From: Actinoallomurus spadix
GTDB taxonomy: Bacteria > Actinomycetota > Actinomycetes > Streptosporangiales > Streptosporangiaceae
Assembly: GCF_024055725.1 (NCBI RefSeq)
Contig: NZ_JAMXMX010000035.1
Location: 1 to 64,000 of the forward strand
Direction: 5' to 3'
Length of the DNA: 64,000 nt
The first letter of the stretch is position 1; each line of letters starts with the position of its first letter. Both the position numbers and the translations under genes were made by a program. Positions 9,202 through 18,083 of the stretch are shown piece after piece. The notes under the pieces were generated by a model that was not told the DNA's origin, ran no database searches, and worked only from the letters and a program-made list of their open reading frames with translations.

Positions 9202-9432
9202 TCAGGCGTGGACCTTCTCGAGGCCGACCGCCCGGGCGCACGCGCCGCAGCAGAAGATGCGGTCGCCGGCCTCCGCGCCGTGCCCGAGGACACGGCAGCC
9301 GCAGTGCTCGCACACCGGAGCGATCGCGTGCGCGGCGCACTCGACACAGTCGAACACGCGTGACGCCCCGTCCGCCGTGATCACGGTGAACGCCTTGTCG
9401 TACTCATTGCCGCAGACATCACAGTGAGCCAT
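9202..9432 (-). CDS. Small Cys-rich zinc-binding protein
   Basis: A 76-residue cytoplasmic protein with nine cysteines in paired clusters: CDVC at 4-7, CVEC at 29-32, CEHCGC at 41-46 and CCGAC at 61-65. This is enough for two zinc sites. The layout resembles a widespread actinobacterial family of short zinc-ribbon or metallothionein-like proteins. I cannot name its partner or metal. The ATG is chosen because GGGGGG precedes it by a few bases and the family starts with M-A-x-C. It is convergent with the upstream flavoprotein-like gene. Confidence 0.8.
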   Translation of the reverse strand: MAHCDVCGNEYDKAFTVITADGASRVFDCVECAAHAIAPVCEHCGCRVLGHGAEAGDRIFCCGACARAVGLEKVHA

Positions 9433-9699
9433 GACAATCCCCCCGAGTCTCGTCATACCGCCATGTCCTAAGCGGTTCCCCGTCGATCGGTGGTCGAAGC
9501 GGAGCCGGAGGGAGTTCCCGCAGGTGGCCGCCCCCGCCGCTCGGCCGCCGGAACGACCGGGGCGGCCGCCGGCGACCTCGACCGGACGGTGACCTGGCGG
9601 GCGGCACCCTCGCAGGGGTCCGTGGCCGGCGGGCCGCATGTTCTGTGCCGGGCGGGTAGGGCGGACTCCGAGGTAGACGTCTACGACGGAGGAGGAAGC

Positions 9700-10068
9700 G
9701 TGGCTGACCGTACCGCTCCCGAGGTCGGGACGCTGTGGGAGGAGTTCCACCGGGTGGTCAACATGACCTCGGAGGAACTGCGGACCTGGCTGCTGACCAT
9801 CACCTCGGGCGAGGAGGCGTTCCCCGACGATCCCGACCGGCTCTGGTTCGGACTCGGGACCGAGGTGGTGAAGATCCTCGGTAAGCGCAAGGTGGACCTG
9901 ACCGACGACGACCTGCGGAACATGCGGCGCACGGTCGAGGAGGTGACCCGGCGGCTGGAGTCGCCACCGGGGCGAGGCGCGGCGGACGACGCATGGCGCC
10001 GGGAGCTGATGACCCTCGGGCACGACCCGCTCAAGCCGGACCCGCACGGGAGCGGCGATCTGCCGTGA
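9700..10068 (+). CDS. DUF3140 family protein
   Basis: A 122-residue protein with the hallmarks of DUF3140: LWEEFHRVVNMTSEELRTWL near the start, GKRKVDLTDDD in the middle, and WRRELMTLGHDPL at the C-terminus. The function of the family is not known. Members are small, acidic, soluble and common in actinomycetes. The GTG start is preceded by GGAGGAGGAAGC, a strong ribosome binding site. It is followed by a long perfect hairpin shared with the convergent tRNA-Pro gene. Confidence 0.85.
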   Translation: MADRTAPEVGTLWEEFHRVVNMTSEELRTWLLTITSGEEAFPDDPDRLWFGLGTEVVKILGKRKVDLTDDDLRNMRRTVEEVTRRLESPPGRGAADDAWRRELMTLGHDPLKPDPHGSGDLP

Positions 10069-10116
10069 GCCGGCACCGGCCGCGGTGACCCGATGAGATC
10101 CGCGGCGATCCGATGA

Positions 10117-10157
10117 GATGAGGAACCCCCGGGCCTGCCGCCCGGGGGTTCCTCATC
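10117..10157. terminator. Bidirectional terminator
   Basis: A perfect 17-bp stem (10117-10133 with 10141-10157), loop 7 nt, lies between the DUF3140 gene on the plus strand and tRNA-Pro on the minus strand. It reads as GATGAGGAACCCCCGGG and its complement, so the left arm begins with A/G-rich and the right arm ends with T-rich bases in both directions. Confidence 0.85.
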
Positions 10158-10168
10158 GGAGCGTGATG

Positions 10169-10242
10169 TCGGGCTGGGGAGATTCGAACTCCCGACCCCT
10201 GCGACCCAAACGCAGTGCGCTACCAAGCTGCGCTACAGCCCG
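10169..10242 (-). tRNA. tRNA-Pro (anticodon UGG)
   Basis: The minus strand folds into a full cloverleaf: acceptor CGGGCTG/CAGCCCG, D-arm GCGCAGCTTGGTAGCGC, anticodon stem CTGCG/CGCAG with loop TTTGGGT (anticodon TGG), and T-arm GGGAGTTCGAATCTCCC. The discriminator is A. CCA is not encoded. A TACACT -10 element lies 11-16 bases upstream of the 5' end (10253-10258). Confidence 0.97.
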
Positions 10243-11081
10243 TGAGTCACCGAGTGTACCGAAAAGCCGTCCTTCCCGGCGGCCACGTCGTTCTCACGGA
10301 CGGTGACACTCCCACCGAGGGCGGACAGAGATCGACACCTCCGCCCCAGCGGTCGCCGGCCATGCCTCCACACCGCCCGGAAATATCGGGCCAATAGGAA
10401 TTCGGCGCCAATTCCGCGAATGCGTCGGCGGGTCATCGGCCACCGCGCCGAGTACACGGCCGGGGCACTTCGCCCGGATTGTCACCAGGCGGTATTCACA
10501 TTCGGTAACCACGCCGACGCTAAAAGTGATCTTATTAATGGTGCGATCAATTAATGCGTCCACGGTGGTCGCAAAGCACCTCTGATCAGCTACTCTAATG
10601 CACACGTCACACGACCGTGAGGCCGGGAGCCCCGCGTCCGCCGCAGGTTCCGGCGCCTCGGTCGTCACTGCCGGTAATAAGGAAGAGCGCCCTGAAGGCG
10701 TTACGAGATCTTTTTCAACGGCCCCGCCGTACGAGGAGCGAACGCCGAGCCGGCGGTGGCCGAAGAGCACGACCGGCGCCGGAGGACGTCGTACAACAGA
10801 AAAGACATCAGGGCCGCCCCCATCTCCGACCGGGGACTGTTGGCGCAGCCGGCGGTAGACGCGGGCGGCCCCCTCCTCCATCGAACCTGCCGGTTTCGGG
10901 AAACAGACAAGGCTCGCGGGAGTCCACGAAATGGCTATTTCGCGCGTTATACCGCCATTGAGCCGACCTCATGGCGGTCACGGGTTGCCATCGCGCCCTA
11001 CGGTACGCCACCGGCGGTCCACCGGTCGGAGGTTTCACGCTTCCGGCCGAGGCGGACCGCGCGCGACCACCGGAGGCCGCC
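10243..11081. other. Long intergenic region with an AT-rich core, no supported gene
   Basis: About 840 bases without a convincing gene. Composition is unlike the rest of the window: 10381-10420 contains GGAATT-N7-AATTCC (10397-10415), and 10520-10556 is mostly A/T with two ATTAAT repeats 10 bp apart. The rest is high-GC with short open frames that lack codon bias or ribosome binding sites. It holds the tRNA-Pro promoter at its left end and presumably the promoter of the membrane-protein gene at its right. Confidence 0.5.
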
Positions 11082-11744
11082 ATGGATGACCTGACACCAC
11101 GGTCTCCGACCATCGTGAACGACACCGGAGGCGGCCCGGCCGCCGCCGTGGCCGGGCCGCCTCCGTCGCAGGCCATGACGGGCGAGGGGAGACGACCGGC
11201 ACCGGCCGTCAGGGACGAGCGGACGCCGGCCACCACCAAGGGAGGCGCGGCCTCGTCCACGCGGCACCGGCATGCCCGCCCCCGTCCCCGGCGGAACCGC
11301 GGCGTCGTGTACGTCGCCGGCGGGTTGTTCGGAGCGAGCGGGACCGGATGGTGGCTGGCGGAGGCCCGCCACGACGGCCTCCACATCACCGGTCTGCGCC
11401 TGCCGCCGTCCGTCGTGCTCTGGGGCCTGGTCGGGCTCGCCGGATGGGGAATGGTCCTCCTCCTGGGCGAGCTGACGCTGTTCGTCCTCGCAATCGTCAA
11501 CGTCGCGGACGCTGAGGTGCACGACCGCTGCCGCAACCTGATGATCCTCTGGGGCTACGTCCTGACGCTCGGCACACCCCGGCTCTTCCGGCGGCTGCCC
11601 GCGCAGTTCGCCCAGCTGTTCACCGACGATGGCGCGGCCGCCCGCCCCACCCGCGCCAGGCCTGCCGGTGACCGGTCCGCCGGCCGCAGACCGCGCCGCA
11701 CACGACCGCGGCAGGATCGGGGGTCGGAAGCGAGCCGTGCATAG
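11082..11744 (+). CDS. Predicted membrane protein of unknown function
   Basis: A 220-residue product. The first ~75 residues are polar and rich in Pro, Thr, Arg and Gly (probably disordered, cytoplasmic). They are followed by a short hydrophobic helix (VVYVAGGLFGASGTGWWLA) and a long hydrophobic segment (about 105-140) that could form one or two spans. The C-terminal 40 residues are very Arg-rich. The ATG at 11082 is preceded by GGAGG with 5-nt spacing, so the longer open frame from 10971 is not used. I recognise no family. It lies 100 bp upstream of tRNA-Gly. Confidence 0.6.
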   Translation: MDDLTPRSPTIVNDTGGGPAAAVAGPPPSQAMTGEGRRPAPAVRDERTPATTKGGAASSTRHRHARPRPRRNRGVVYVAGGLFGASGTGWWLAEARHDGLHITGLRLPPSVVLWGLVGLAGWGMVLLLGELTLFVLAIVNVADAEVHDRCRNLMILWGYVLTLGTPRLFRRLPAQFAQLFTDDGAAARPTRARPAGDRSAGRRPRRTRPRQDRGSEASRA

Positions 11745-11841
11745 GATCACCGTTGGCGCGTGCACAACCGGGGCTCGGGAACCGGTACGCTACGCGAGGG
11801 ACGTTGTGAGATCGGCGGTCGTCCACTGTTCTCCGGCGCAC

Positions 11842-11915
11842 GCGGGCGTAGCTCAATGGTAGAGCCCCAGTCTTCCAAACTGGCTACGCGGGTTCGATTC
11901 CCGTCGCCCGCTCCA
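11842..11915 (+). tRNA. tRNA-Gly (anticodon UCC), CCA encoded
   Basis: Cloverleaf: acceptor GCGGGCG/CGCCCGC, D-arm GCTCAATGGTAGAGC, anticodon stem CCAGT/ACTGG with loop CTTCCAA (anticodon TCC), T-arm CGGGTTCGATTCCCG, discriminator T, then CCA at 11913-11915. Unlike the tRNA-Pro in this window, the 3' CCA is present in the DNA. Confidence 0.97.
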
Positions 11916-11919
11916 ACCA

Positions 11920-11961
11920 CGAAGGCCCAGGTCATCCGACATCCGGAGACCTGGGCCTTCG
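11920..11961 (+). terminator. Terminator after tRNA-Gly
   Basis: A perfect 14-bp stem, CGAAGGCCCAGGTC (11920-11933) with its complement (11948-11961), begins five bases after the encoded CCA. Confidence 0.8.
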
Positions 11962-12232
11962 ATCTTCAACCAGGCCTTGTCCCGCTTCGCTGCCCGCTCC
12001 GTGCCCGATCGGGTCCGCGATGTAGCGGGCTTGCGGTCCGCGTACCGCGTGGCACGAGAAGCACCGCGCTGAACGAGGTGCGGGCCGAGACCCCTACTTC
12101 GCCGCCGTAGTGGTCACCATGCCACCGCAGTGGACCATGCTTCGTCCGATTCGTCCCCTCTGTCCGAGCACACCGGCGGCAAGGAAGTATGCGGATGCCG
12201 GGAGGAGACCTGAAAGATCGGAGGTCGTACGC

Positions 12233-12475
12233 ATGGCCGGTGAGTTGAGGGAAACGATCTCTGTGCTCACCCCGCACGGGGACGTGGAGTCGTGGTCCGT
12301 CAGGGCGGTCAGGGAGGACACCGGGAACTGGCGCGTCGAGGCGAGCGACGGCCGTGAAGAAGTCTGGACCGGTTCGGGAGGGCACCTGTTCGAGGCCGTC
12401 TGCGACCTCCGGACGGCCCCTGAGGCGGCGGGCTTCCGGTTCCTGATCGCCGGTGCGAGAGTCGACTCCGGGTGA
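12233..12475 (+). CDS. Small protein of unknown function
   Basis: An 80-residue soluble protein (MAGELRETISVLTPHG onward) with a predicted mixed beta/alpha pattern and no membrane segment or metal site. The ATG is preceded by GGAGG 7 nt upstream. I do not recognise a family. It stands alone between tRNA-Gly and a convergent acetyltransferase gene. Codon usage (third-position GC) is normal for the genome, which supports it as a real gene. Confidence 0.65.
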   Translation: MAGELRETISVLTPHGDVESWSVRAVREDTGNWRVEASDGREEVWTGSGGHLFEAVCDLRTAPEAAGFRFLIAGARVDSG

Positions 12476-12559
12476 GCCGCGCCGTGAACTGAGCCGCAGG
12501 AGCCCGCGGATGGCGGTTCGTACGGGCGCGCCATGCGTACGTGCCCCTGGACGGCGCCG

Positions 12560-13039
12560 TCAGTCGCTCTCGCCGACGCGGAGCGTGGCGTGCGCCGACC
12601 CGGTGTCGGGGTCCTCCCACACGGTCGCGCCGAGGGAGCGGAGCATGCAGACGGCGGGCAGGTTGGAGATCCCGGTCTCGGCGATGATCGCGCTGGCTCC
12701 GTGCGCGCGGGCCTCGTCGATCAGCAGGCAGAACGCCTTCGTGCTGTAGCCCTTTCCGCGGGCCGAGCGGGCGAGCCAGACGTACGCCTGGAACGCACCT
12801 GGCGCCTCGGCCGGCGTGATGCGCGCGCCGCCGACCGGCCGGCCGTCCACGAGCACCGCGTAGGCCGCCCCGCCCGCCGGCCGGTGGGTCTCCTGGAAGG
12901 CGGCGCGGCGCTCGGCGGTCCATCCGGGCGCCTCGGACGCGCCGGACACGACCTCGTACGGGTCGGTGTCGGTGACCGCGAGCTCGAGCAACCCGGGCAA
13001 CAGGTTCTCGTCGACCGGTTGCAGTGTGACAGTGCTCAT
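12560..13039 (-). CDS. GNAT family N-acetyltransferase
   Basis: A 159-residue acetyl-CoA-dependent acetyltransferase. The acetyl-CoA pyrophosphate loop reads ARSARGKGYSTKAF (motif A, about residues 94-107), preceded by the beta-strand AYVWL and followed by AIIAETGISNLPAVCMLRSLG, the usual motif B. The substrate is unknown. The start MSTVTLQPVD is chosen because upstream in-frame sequence is Ser/Pro/Arg-rich shadow coding. It is transcribed in the same direction as the phosphatase gene 100 bp upstream. Confidence 0.85.
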   Translation of the reverse strand: MSTVTLQPVDENLLPGLLELAVTDTDPYEVVSGASEAPGWTAERRAAFQETHRPAGGAAYAVLVDGRPVGGARITPAEAPGAFQAYVWLARSARGKGYSTKAFCLLIDEARAHGASAIIAETGISNLPAVCMLRSLGATVWEDPDTGSAHATLRVGESD

Positions 13040-13139
13040 AGTCGCAGACTGCCAGGTCGGGGCCGTGGTGACGTGGAGGCACGGCCCGGGATCGGTGACT
13101 CGCGCCGGGGACCCGTCCGGGAGGCTCCCGGGTGGCCCG

Positions 13140-14258
13140 TCACTTGCGCCAGATGAGGACCAGCGCGCAGTCGTCGTCGCGGGCGGCGGCCATCTCGGTG
13201 ACGAGCTCGGTGGCGCCCTCGCGGAATCCGCTGGGGACGAGGCGCTCGACGGCCCCGAGCAGCCGGTCGATGCCGGCGTCGAGGTCACGGCCCGGCGCCT
13301 CCACCAGGCCGTCGGTATAGAGGAGCAGCGCGTCGCCGGGGCGGAGCAGGCCACGCTCGGGTTCGGCGCTCATCTCGGGAACGACGCCGAGCACGATGCC
13401 CTTGGCCGAGCTGACCCGCCAGGTGCCGCTCCCCGCATCGAACTGCACGGCGGGCGGGTGGCCCGCCGACTCGACGACGTACTCGCCGGTCCGCAGGTCG
13501 ATGGTGAGGTGCACGGCGGTGACGAACCCCTCGTCCCACCGCTGGCGGTGGAGGTACGCGTTGCAGGCCGAGAGGAACCTCTCGGGCTCGACGGAGCCGA
13601 GCAGGCCACCGAAGGCGCCGGACAGCATGAGCGCGCGCGTGCCGGCGTCGACGCCCTTGCCCGACACGTCGACGAGGGCGACCTCGAGGGTGTCGTCACG
13701 GCAGACCGAGACGAAGAAGTCGCCGCCGAAGGACGAGCCGCCGGCCTGGAGGAGGACCACCTTGGAGTCCCAGCCGCTCGGCAGCGCGGGCATCTCGCCG
13801 TGGCGGCGCAGCCGGTCGCGCAGTTCGAGGAGCATCAGCTCGCCGCGCAGGCCCTTCACGCCGATCTGCTCCCGGCTGCGGGCCAGCACCGTCGCGAGGA
13901 CCGCCGTGACGATGATGGTGCCGACGACGCCGGGGCCGACGCGTGAGAAGCCCATGGCGATCGCGTCGTACAGCAGCGCCGCCGCAACGAAGCCCAGAAG
14001 GATCCGGAGACTGCGGACGCGCAGCAGGAGACCGCCGGCCAGCACGGTCAGGACGACGGCACTGGGCGAGAACCAGGTCTGCGACGCCGGCGCGGAGACG
14101 GCGATCACGACGGTCACGGTGACGAGGGCCGCGAGAGCGTTGCGATCCTGCGTCAGCTGGCCGCGCTGGAGCCATTGGTACAGCCGCACCAGGACGGGGA
14201 TCCGGCGCAGGAACGCGCGGACCCTCGGCGGCAGGAGCTGGACCAGGCGATGAAGCAT
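13140..14258 (-). CDS. Membrane-anchored PP2C-type (SpoIIE/RsbU) Ser/Thr phosphatase
   Basis: A 372-residue protein. An N-terminal half with four or so hydrophobic segments (about 43-128) is joined by a short linker to a SpoIIE-type PP2C phosphatase domain (about 150-372). The metal-binding acidic residues are visible in GGDFFVSV, VDVSGKGVDAGTRA, YTDGLVEAPGRDLD and ARDDDCALVLI. Such proteins usually dephosphorylate anti-sigma-factor antagonists in partner-switching pathways. No antagonist or anti-sigma gene is next to it here, so the partner is unknown. The gene is followed by a GNAT gene on the same strand. Confidence 0.9.
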   Translation of the reverse strand: MLHRLVQLLPPRVRAFLRRIPVLVRLYQWLQRGQLTQDRNALAALVTVTVVIAVSAPASQTWFSPSAVVLTVLAGGLLLRVRSLRILLGFVAAALLYDAIAMGFSRVGPGVVGTIIVTAVLATVLARSREQIGVKGLRGELMLLELRDRLRRHGEMPALPSGWDSKVVLLQAGGSSFGGDFFVSVCRDDTLEVALVDVSGKGVDAGTRALMLSGAFGGLLGSVEPERFLSACNAYLHRQRWDEGFVTAVHLTIDLRTGEYVVESAGHPPAVQFDAGSGTWRVSSAKGIVLGVVPEMSAEPERGLLRPGDALLLYTDGLVEAPGRDLDAGIDRLLGAVERLVPSGFREGATELVTEMAAARDDDCALVLIWRK

Positions 14259-14465
14259 GATGCGGGCACTGTATCGAGCATCGCGTGATCCATGCTGACG
14301 CGCGGTGGCCCGGACCTGTGTCTCGGCCGTCCGAAACGCCGTTGTGCCGTACGCCCGTGCGCCCTCCGCGGACGCCGGAGGCGCGGGCGTGCCGCCGCGC
14401 GGGTGTTTTCGGGCCGCTCATCCAGGGGAGATCTACCGGATCACAGATCTTTTCGGAGGTGACGG

Positions 14466-14636
14466 ATGGGACAGGCCATGCGTGTCACGGTCGACGCGGC
14501 GATGCGGGCCCGCGACGTCTCGCGCGATCGTTCGGAGGACGAGGCGCCGAGGAACGCAGCCGCTCCGTCCCAGCCCGTCAAGCCCCGCCGTGGAGAGAAG
14601 CGCCGGCTCGCGAAACGCCGCGCCGCCCGCCTCTGA
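14466..14636 (+). CDS. Small basic protein (56 residues), unknown function
   Basis: A short gene beginning MGQAMRVTVDAAMRARDVSR and ending in a very basic tail with the pattern KRRxxKRRAARL, which could contact nucleic acid. The evidence for translation is a near-perfect Shine-Dalgarno sequence, GGAGGTGA, starting 11 nt before the ATG, and normal codon usage. The AMRARDV part may form a helix. It lies alone in the gap between the phosphatase and rpiB and is divergent from the former. The family is not recognised. Confidence 0.65.
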   Translation: MGQAMRVTVDAAMRARDVSRDRSEDEAPRNAAAPSQPVKPRRGEKRRLAKRRAARL

Positions 14637-14667
14637 TTCCCCGGCCGTACCGACCCCGCCGCGTGGA

Positions 14668-15138
14668 TCAGTCCGGCAGGCGGGGCAGGTCTCCGGTCTG
14701 CTCGTATGCGGTCAGCATGGCGATGCGCCGGACGTGCCGCTCCTCGCCGGAGAACGGCGTGCCGAGGAAGATCTCGATCAACCGGGTGGCCTCGTCGGTG
14801 GTATGCATCCGCGCACCGACGCTGATGACGTTCGCGTCGTTGTGCTGACGGCCGAGCCGCGCGGTCTCCTCGCTCCAGGCCAGGGCGGCGCGTACGCCGG
14901 GGACCTTGTTGGCCGCGATCGCCTCGCCGTTGCCGGAGCCGCCGATGACGACGCCGAGTGATCCGGGCTCCGCGGCGGTGCGGGCGGCCGCGTCCATGAC
15001 GAACGGCGGATAGTCGTCCTGAGGGTCGTAGTCCTTCGGCCCGCAGTCGACCGGCTCGTGCCCGTGCTCGGTGAGCCATCCGATCAAGTGCTGCTTGAGT
15101 TCGTAGCCCGCGTGGTCGGAACCGAGAAAGACGCGCAT
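14668..15138 (-). CDS. rpiB: Ribose-5-phosphate isomerase B
   Basis: Interconverts ribose 5-phosphate and ribulose 5-phosphate in the pentose phosphate pathway (156 residues). The opening MRVFLGSDHAGYELKQHL carries the conserved Asp-His, and the anion-binding loop reads VVIGGSGNGEAIAANK. As in the Mycobacterium tuberculosis enzyme, the E. coli catalytic Cys position is not Cys, and the Glu in GNGE is the likely base. The ATG at 15138 is used. A TTG two codons upstream is also open. It follows the aldehyde dehydrogenase gene on the same strand after a 124-bp gap. Confidence 0.93.
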   Translation of the reverse strand: MRVFLGSDHAGYELKQHLIGWLTEHGHEPVDCGPKDYDPQDDYPPFVMDAAARTAAEPGSLGVVIGGSGNGEAIAANKVPGVRAALAWSEETARLGRQHNDANVISVGARMHTTDEATRLIEIFLGTPFSGEERHVRRIAMLTAYEQTGDLPRLPD

Positions 15139-15262
15139 GCGCAAAGTCTGTCAGGTCGGTACCGCCCGCCGTGCGGCCGGGGCCTCCAGGCGGCGGGCGG
15201 GCGTGGGAGCGGTCCCGGCCGGGCCGCTCGGCCCCACGGGCCCCCTCGGGCCCGCCGGCCGC

Positions 15263-16672
15263 TCAGAACTGCAGTGACTTGACCTCCAGGAACTCCTCCA
15301 GCCCGTAGCGGCCGAGCTCGCGTCCGAGGCCGGACCGCTTGTATCCGCCGAACGGCGCCGACGGGTTGAAACGGCCGCCGTTGATGTCGACCTGACCGGC
15401 CTTGATCCGGCGCGCGACCGCGACGGCGTGGTCGCGGTCCGCCGACCACACGGCCGCCGCGAGACCGTACGGCGTGTCGTTGGCGATGCGCACGGCCTCG
15501 TCCTCGGAGTCGTAGGCGAGGATCGACAGGACGGGGCCGAAGATCTCCTCACGGGCGATCGTCATCGATGGTGTGACGTCCGCGAAGACGGTCGGCGGCA
15601 CGTGGTAGCCGGGGCGCAGCGAGCTCTCCGCGCCACCGGTCACCAGGCGCGCGCCCTCCTCCACGCCCGTGTCGATGTAATCGCGGACGCGGTCGAGCTG
15701 GGCGCGGGAGGCGAGCGGGCCCAGCCGGGTGCCCTCCTCGAACGGGTCTCCGGGCGTGTGGCGTTCCGCGGCCTTGGCGGCGAGCGCGACCGCCTCGTCG
15801 TACAGGGCGCGCGGTACGAGCATGCGGCTCAGGGCGTTGCACGTCTGCCCCGCGTTGACGAACGCCTTGGCCACCCCGACCTTGACGGCCTGGGGAAGGT
15901 CCGCGTCCGGGAGGATGAGGTTCGGGGACTTGCCGCCCAGTTCGAGCGCGACGCGTTTGACGGACGCGGCGGCCAGTTCGGCGACGCGCCGCCCGGCCCG
16001 CGTGGAGCCGGTGAAGGACACCATGTCGACGTCCTCGTGGGCCGCGATCGCCTCGCCGACGACCGGGCCGGTCCCCGCGACGAGGTTGAACACGCCCGGC
16101 GGCAGGCCGGCCTCGTCGATGATGTCGGCGAGCGCGTACGCGGCGAGCGGCGCGACCTCACTGGGCTTCAGGACGACGGTGCAGCCGGCCGCGAGCGCGG
16201 GGCCGACCTTGGCGACGACCTGGTGCAACGGGTAGTTCCACGGCGTGATCGCGCCGACGACGCCGACGGGCTCGCGGACGATCACCGAGTTGCCGCAGCG
16301 CTCCCCCGCGAAGTCGTACGTCTCCAGGAGGTCGATGACGGCGGTCAGGACCGCGATCGGCGTGCCGACGTGCGCCTTCTGCGCCAGTGCGTACGGGGCG
16401 CCCAGGTCGGTCGTGATGATCCGGGCCAGGTCGTCCCGGCGGGCCTCGATGCCGGTCAGGATCGCGCGGAGGTATGCGGCGCGTTCCTCCGGCGTCGTCG
16501 CCTCCCAGTCCCGCCGTGCCCGGCACGCCTGGGCCACCGCACGGTCGACGTCCGCCGCGGCGCCCTCCGGTATCCGGTCGATGACCTGCTCGTTCGCCGG
16601 GTTGATGACGTCGATCGTCGCCGTGGCCGATGAGTCCGCCCACGCCCCGCCCACATAGATCACATCGCGCAT
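15263..16672 (-). CDS. NAD(P)-dependent aldehyde dehydrogenase
   Basis: A 469-residue ALDH-superfamily enzyme that oxidises an aldehyde to the acid. The catalytic Cys is in [11 protein letters not shown] (near residue 276), the general-base Glu in [10 protein letters not shown], and the nucleotide-binding loop in [16 protein letters not shown] (in PWNYPLHQV) and EIFGPVLSI are also conserved. The specific substrate cannot be inferred. Start MRDVIYVGG at 16672 has AAGGA 8 nt upstream. An ATG three codons earlier is possible. It is divergent from the nickel transporter, with the Nur box between them. Confidence 0.93.
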   Translation of the reverse strand: MRDVIYVGGAWADSSATATIDVINPANEQVIDRIPEGAAADVDRAVAQACRARRDWEATTPEERAAYLRAILTGIEARRDDLARIITTDLGAPYALAQKAHVGTPIAVLTAVIDLLETYDFAGERCGNSVIVREPVGVVGAITPWNYPLHQVVAKVGPALAAGCTVVLKPSEVAPLAAYALADIIDEAGLPPGVFNLVAGTGPVVGEAIAAHEDVDMVSFTGSTRAGRRVAELAAASVKRVALELGGKSPNLILPDADLPQAVKVGVAKAFVNAGQTCNALSRMLVPRALYDEAVALAAKAAERHTPGDPFEEGTRLGPLASRAQLDRVRDYIDTGVEEGARLVTGGAESSLRPGYHVPPTVFADVTPSMTIAREEIFGPVLSILAYDSEDEAVRIANDTPYGLAAAVWSADRDHAVAVARRIKAGQVDINGGRFNPSAPFGGYKRSGLGRELGRYGLEEFLEVKSLQF

Positions 16673-16825
16673 GTCATTCATCCTTCCCCCGGTCGCCGGG
16701 CACCGACCAACCGTCCAGGTGAGGGATATGGGTCCCCGGTGGCGGCACCGCCGGGTCCCCGATCGGCGACGGCTCCCGATCGGCGCTCGGGACCGGCGGG
16801 GGCCGGGCCGGCATATGAGCGGCTG

Positions 16826-16842
16826 TTGCAAGTGTTTTGCAA
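16826..16842 (+). promoter_or_regulatory. Nur (nickel-responsive Fur-family) box
   Basis: TTGCAA-GTGTT-TTGCAA is an exact match to the Streptomyces Nur consensus tTGCaa-N5-ttGCAA. It lies 61-77 bp upstream of a nickel/cobalt permease gene, the expected target for nickel-dependent repression. The region is AT-rich compared with its surroundings. The divergent aldehyde dehydrogenase starts 150 bp on the other side and could also be affected. Confidence 0.75.
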
Positions 16843-16902
16843 TAGGGATTGAATGGCGGAAGGGGCGCCTTCCCGCGCTCACGGCCGGCACGAGGAGGAT
16901 GG

Positions 16903-18006
16903 ATGACGACGGTGCGGTCCACGGCACGAACCCGGCTGGGCCGGGCGGAGTGGGGTCGCCTCGCCGGGATGGCCGGCTTCGTGGCGCTGTTGCACGTCGT
17001 CGGCTGGGGGCTCCTGCTGCTCCTCGTCGTTCCCGGTCACTACCACCTGGGCAACGGGAAGCTGTTCGGCGTCGGGATCGCCTTGACGGCGTACGCGCTG
17101 GGCATGCGGCACGCGTTCGACGCGGACCACCTCGCGGCGATCGACAACACCACCCGCAAGCTGATGTCCGACGGCCAGCGCCCGGTCTCCGTGGGGTTCT
17201 GGTTCTCGCTCGGGCACTCTTCGGTGGTCTTCGTCGCCTGCCTGCTGCTCGGCTTCGGCGTCAAGGCGCTGTCCAACGGAGTCTCCGACGAGAACTCCGG
17301 ACTGCACCAGATCACCGGCACGATCGGCCCGACCGTCTCCGGGACCTTCCTCGCCATCATCGCGATCATCAACCTGGTGATCCTCATGGGGATCATCAAG
17401 GTGTTCCGCGAGATGCGCGCGGGCGTCTACGACGAGGCCGCGCTCGAGGAGCAGCTGAACAACCGCGGGTTCATGAACCGCTTCCTCGGCCGCTTCACCA
17501 AGGCGATCACCAAGCCGTGGCAGATGTACCCGCTGGGCTTCCTGTTCGGGCTGGGCTTCGACACCGCCACGGAGGTCGGCCTGCTCGCCCTCGCCGGCTC
17601 GGCCGCCGCCGCGAGCTCCCTCCCCTGGTACGCCGTGCTGTGCCTGCCGGTCATCTTCGCGGCCGGCATGTCGCTGTGGGACACCATCGACGGCACGTTC
17701 ATGAACTTCGCGTACGGCTGGGCGTTCTCGAACCCCGTCCGCAAGATCTTCTACAACATCGTGCTGACCGGGATCTCGGTGGCGTTCGCCTTCGTGATCG
17801 GCGGTACGGAGCTGCTGCAGGTCGCTCAGGACCGGTTCGGGCTGCACGGAGGCTTCTGGGACTGGATCGCGAATCTGGACCTCAACGTCGCCGGCTTCGT
17901 CGTCACCGGCCTCCTCGTGGTCGCCTGGGCGGCGGCCCTGGCGATCTGGCGGTTCGGCCGGATCGAGCAGCGCTGGTCGGCCGCCCTGCAGGACTCCGAC
18001 GCCTGA
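16903..18006 (+). CDS. NiCoT-family nickel/cobalt permease
   Basis: A 367-residue secondary transporter with about eight transmembrane segments. The family signature HX4DH appears as [14 protein letters not shown] (TM2). The second and third motifs are LGHSSVVF and [14 protein letters not shown]. The ATG at 16903 is preceded by GAGGAGGATGG. The site upstream matches a Nur box, so high nickel should repress it, which favours nickel as the main substrate. A paralogue sits in the cobalamin cluster at 56.8-57.9 kb, presumably for cobalt. It is monocistronic with a hairpin terminator. Confidence 0.94.
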   Translation: MTTVRSTARTRLGRAEWGRLAGMAGFVALLHVVGWGLLLLLVVPGHYHLGNGKLFGVGIALTAYALGMRHAFDADHLAAIDNTTRKLMSDGQRPVSVGFWFSLGHSSVVFVACLLLGFGVKALSNGVSDENSGLHQITGTIGPTVSGTFLAIIAIINLVILMGIIKVFREMRAGVYDEAALEEQLNNRGFMNRFLGRFTKAITKPWQMYPLGFLFGLGFDTATEVGLLALAGSAAAASSLPWYAVLCLPVIFAAGMSLWDTIDGTFMNFAYGWAFSNPVRKIFYNIVLTGISVAFAFVIGGTELLQVAQDRFGLHGGFWDWIANLDLNVAGFVVTGLLVVAWAAALAIWRFGRIEQRWSAALQDSDA

Positions 18007-18048
18007 GGACCACGAAACCGCCAGGCCGCAGGACCGCCGAAACGCGGA

Positions 18049-18075
18049 ACCGCCGGGACGCGCGGTCCCGGCGGT
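18049..18075. terminator. Terminator between convergent genes
   Basis: A perfect 11-bp stem ACCGCCGGGAC (18049-18059) with its complement (18065-18075), loop 5 nt, lies 43 bases after the permease stop and 8 bases past the end of the convergent gene. Confidence 0.75.
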
Positions 18076-18083
18076 CCGCTCGG

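Noticed and set aside
10294-10881. A minus-strand open frame of 195 codons in the long gene-free region
   Set aside because: Codon usage at third positions is poor, no ribosome binding site is seen, and the composition is mixed. It is not supported as a gene.
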